Assembly (NCBI RefSeq): GCF_014334735.1
Contig: NZ_CP060587.1
Location: 2,604,001-2,668,000 of the forward strand
Direction of reading: 5' to 3'
Source: Aeromicrobium senzhongii
Lineage (GTDB): Bacteria > Actinomycetota > Actinomycetes > Propionibacteriales > Nocardioidaceae
Length of the DNA: 64,000 nt
Below, piece by piece: positions 62,099-64,000 of this stretch; the first letter of the stretch is position 1, and every line of letters starts with the position of its first letter. A program made the position numbers and the translations under genes. The notes below the pieces were generated by a model. It had not been told where the DNA came from. It worked only from the letters and a program-made list of their open reading frames with translations, and ran no database searches.

Positions 62099-63042
62099 CG
62101 GTGCGACTCGTCACGTGCGGCTCTGCGCTGGCGGTTCTCGAGCATCGCGAACGCCGGGAACCCCAGGCGCAACCGGATCACCATCCAGACCAGCGGGGCA
62201 CCGAAGAGCACCAGCACGAGGATGAGGCCCGTCGTGTCGGTGGGGACGCCGATCAGCTTCAGGCCCGACGCCAGCAGGACGAACGCCAGGGCGCGCCGCA
62301 CCCACCCACCGGGCAGCCGGGCCGACAACCGCGCCCCGATGTAGGCACCGGGCACCGAGCCGATGATCAACGGCAGCGAGATGGCCAGGTCGAGGTCACC
62401 GAAGAACGCGTGGCTGATCGCCGCCGCCGCGACCAGAGGCACCGCCTGGACCAGGTCCGTGCCGACCAGCTGGCTGGCCTTGAGGCCCGGGTAGAGCAGC
62501 ATCAGACCGATGATCACGAGGGACCCCGAGCCGACGGACGTCATGCCCACCACGAGGCCGCCGACGATGCCCAGCAGCAGCGTGGGCAGGGGTCGCACCT
62601 CGCGCTCGGGACGCGACTGGGGCAGCGGCTCACCGCGTCCGTCACGGGTCCGCGCACGCTCGACCAGGCGCAGGTAGGCGCGGACCATGAGCATCGCGGC
62701 ACTGAGCAAGATGGCCACGCCGAGCGCGATCTTGATCGTCTCCTGGGCCTGCTCGGACTGGCCGAAGGCTCTCAGCACGAGGACTCCGCAGAAGGCCGAC
62801 GGGACCGAGCCGGCGCACAGCCAGCCCACGAGCTTGAGGTTCACCGTGCCGCGGCGCAGATGCACCGAGGCCCCCACCGGCTTCATCACGGCGCTGGCCA
62901 CCAGATCGCTCGACACGGCGGTCAGCGGGGGCACGTTGAAGAAGAAGACGAGCATCGGTGTCATGAGCGCGCCACCGCCCATGCCGGTCAGACCGACGAC
63001 GATGCCGACGATGAAGGCACCGGCCACCAGCGACGAGTCCAT
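62095..63042 (-). CDS. TauE/SafE-family sulfite/sulfonate exporter
   Basis: 315 residues from ATG 63042; GTG 63060 is an alternative adding six residues. Eight helices in two related halves, each with the family's Gly-rich opening ([38 protein letters not shown]) and the [14 protein letters not shown] and [11 protein letters not shown] segments. Exports or imports sulfite or sulfonates, or sulfate. It overlaps cysC by four bases and lies divergent from cysD, so a role in sulfur transport for the same pathway is well supported. CACAAT eight bases before the ATG is the likely -10. Confidence 0.9.
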
Positions 63043-63107
63043 GAGGGCCGATTGTGTCACAGCGTCTCACGCCTTCACCGACGTACAGCGGGCCTTCGTC
63101 GCGGTGT

Positions 63108-63113
63108 TAGTGT
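63108..63113 (+). promoter_or_regulatory. Candidate -10 TAGTGT for cysD
   Basis: TAGTGT at 63108-63113 would give a leader of about 90 bases before the ATG at 63209. No clear riboswitch-like fold is evident in that leader. Confidence 0.35.
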
Positions 63114-63208
63114 CGAGCCGCGCCGACGGTGTGGCCGACGCGGAACCCGATCCGCGCGCCATCGCAGCACCGGAGGCACCGATCGACCCGCTGGGGAGGA
63201 ACCCGTCG

Positions 63209-64000
63209 ATGACCGACACGAGCGACACGCGCCGCTATGGCCTGAGCCAGCTCGACCACCTCGAAGCCGAGGCGATCTTCATCATCCGCGAGCTCGTCGC
63301 TGAGAACGAGCATCCCGGACTGCTGTTCTCCGGTGGCAAGGACTCCGTCGTCATGCTCCACCTCGCGGTGCGTGCCTTCGCCCCCGGGCCGATCCCCTTC
63401 CCCGTCGTGCACATCGACACCGGGCACAACTTCGACGAGGTGCTCGCCTTCCGCGACCGCGTGGTCGAGGAGCTCGGGGTCCGGCTCATCGTCGGATCGG
63501 TGCAGGAGGCGATCGACGAGGGCTTCGTGCGCGAGGAGCCCAACGGCTCGCGCAACCGCATCCAGACCCCCGTCCTGATCCGTACGGCCGAGCGCCACGG
63601 GCTCTCCGCGCTGTTCGGCGGCGCCCGTCGCGACGAGGAGAAGGCCCGCGCCAAGGAGCGCGTCTTCTCCTTCCGCGACGACTTCGGCCAGTGGGACCCC
63701 AAGAACCAGCGGCCCGAGCTGTGGGGCCTGTACAACGGCCGGATCCACCCGGGCGAGAGCATCCGCTGCTTCCCGCTGTCGAACTGGACCGAGCTGGACA
63801 TCTGGCAGTACATCGCCCGCGAGAACATCGAGCTGCCGGACATCTACTACGCCAAGGAGCGCGAGGTCTTCTTGCGCGACGGCATGTACTTCACGATCAA
63901 CCAGCACTGCCGCCCCCGCGACGACGAGGAGGTGTTCGTCGAGTCGGTCCGCTACCGCACCGTCGGCGACGCCACCTTGACCGCGGCGGTCCCCTCGACC
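63209..64000 (+). CDS. cysD: Sulfate adenylyltransferase subunit 2 (3' truncated by window)
   Basis: 264 residues seen; the frame is open at the window end, so the C-terminus is cut. With the GTPase CysN it forms APS from sulfate and ATP, the substrate of the CysC-like kinase. PP-loop HPGLLFSGGKDSVVMLHLA; FPVVHIDTGHNFDEVLAFRD; FGGARRDEEKARAKERVFSF; RPELWGLYNGRIHPGESIRC; NWTELDIWQYIARENIELPD; the last visible part VESVRYRTVGDATLTAAV. ATG 63209 follows GGGGAGGA at the right distance. cysN is expected just beyond the window. Confidence 0.97.
   Translation, partial: MTDTSDTRRYGLSQLDHLEAEAIFIIRELVAENEHPGLLFSGGKDSVVMLHLAVRAFAPGPIPFPVVHIDTGHNFDEVLAFRDRVVEELGVRLIVGSVQEAIDEGFVREEPNGSRNRIQTPVLIRTAERHGLSALFGGARRDEEKARAKERVFSFRDDFGQWDPKNQRPELWGLYNGRIHPGESIRCFPLSNWTELDIWQYIARENIELPDIYYAKEREVFLRDGMYFTINQHCRPRDDEEVFVESVRYRTVGDATLTAAVPST

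Overview
This is a very GC-rich, densely packed chromosomal segment from an actinobacterium. Gene content and order point to Actinomycetota, most likely Propionibacteriales/Nocardioidaceae (Aeromicrobium- or Nocardioides-like). The family assignment is an inference; the phylum is supported by IdeR, PerM/DUF6350, DUF3017, DUF2530, DUF3027, the AKAP-rich protein tails and the many leaderless starts. The block pcrA - M23 peptidase - sucCD - perM - purN - purH follows the order known from Mycobacterium tuberculosis (Rv0949-Rv0957), with a sigma-like/sensor fusion standing where mycobacteria carry Rv0953c/Rv0954. I see no insertion sequence, prophage, CRISPR array or rRNA operon; one tRNA (Arg-CCU) is present.

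Layout. 1-4.6 kb: the end of a glycerophosphodiester phosphodiesterase, then two divergent PspC-domain operons (PspC/LiaF-like membrane proteins against a PspC-fused histidine kinase and LuxR-type regulator), an envelope-stress module. 4.6-6.8 kb: a membrane protein fused to an extracellular DUF4185-like propeller. 6.9-20 kb: pcrA helicase, M23 peptidase, sucCD, the sigma-like/sensor fusion, perM-purN-purH, a TetR regulator, folD-DUF3017. 20-28.4 kb: mdh, guaA, two CNNM/hemolysin-type proteins, FmdB zinc ribbon, SAF protein, mscL, an epimerase. 28.5-38.2 kb: tRNA-Arg, NhaP antiporter, LLM oxidoreductase, PGPGW protein, ideR, photolyase, thioesterase-like protein, MFS exporter, pdxH, citrate synthase. 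38.3-45 kb: a cell-envelope cassette (CARDB secreted protein, double-domain teichoic-acid-type glycerophosphotransferase, OafA-type acyltransferase with SGNH domain). 45-52.3 kb: transglutaminase, meaB, an HxxxDG acyltransferase-like protein, mutB, mutA (methylmalonyl-CoA mutase). 52.4-64 kb: serC, gamma-carbonic anhydrase, DUF2530/DUF3027, AEC transporter, cold-shock protein, YihY, PemK-like protein, acyl-CoA synthetase, and a sulfate-assimilation locus (cysC-like, TauE-like, divergent cysD running off the end).

The main metabolic themes are the TCA cycle (sucCD, mdh, citrate synthase) linked to propionate/methylmalonyl-CoA metabolism (mutAB, meaB), purine synthesis (purN, purH, guaA), one-carbon metabolism (folD), and sulfate activation. 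The less ordinary items are two highly symmetrical palindromic elements between convergent genes (88 bp at 12803-12890; 69 bp at 34978-35046), the membrane-tethered sigma-like protein, the permease/DUF4185 fusion, and a near-identical inverted motif over the starts of both PspC operons. Start codons were chosen partly from a recurring pattern: a -10 hexamer (TANNNT) 6-7 bases before the start codon, expected for leaderless transcripts.
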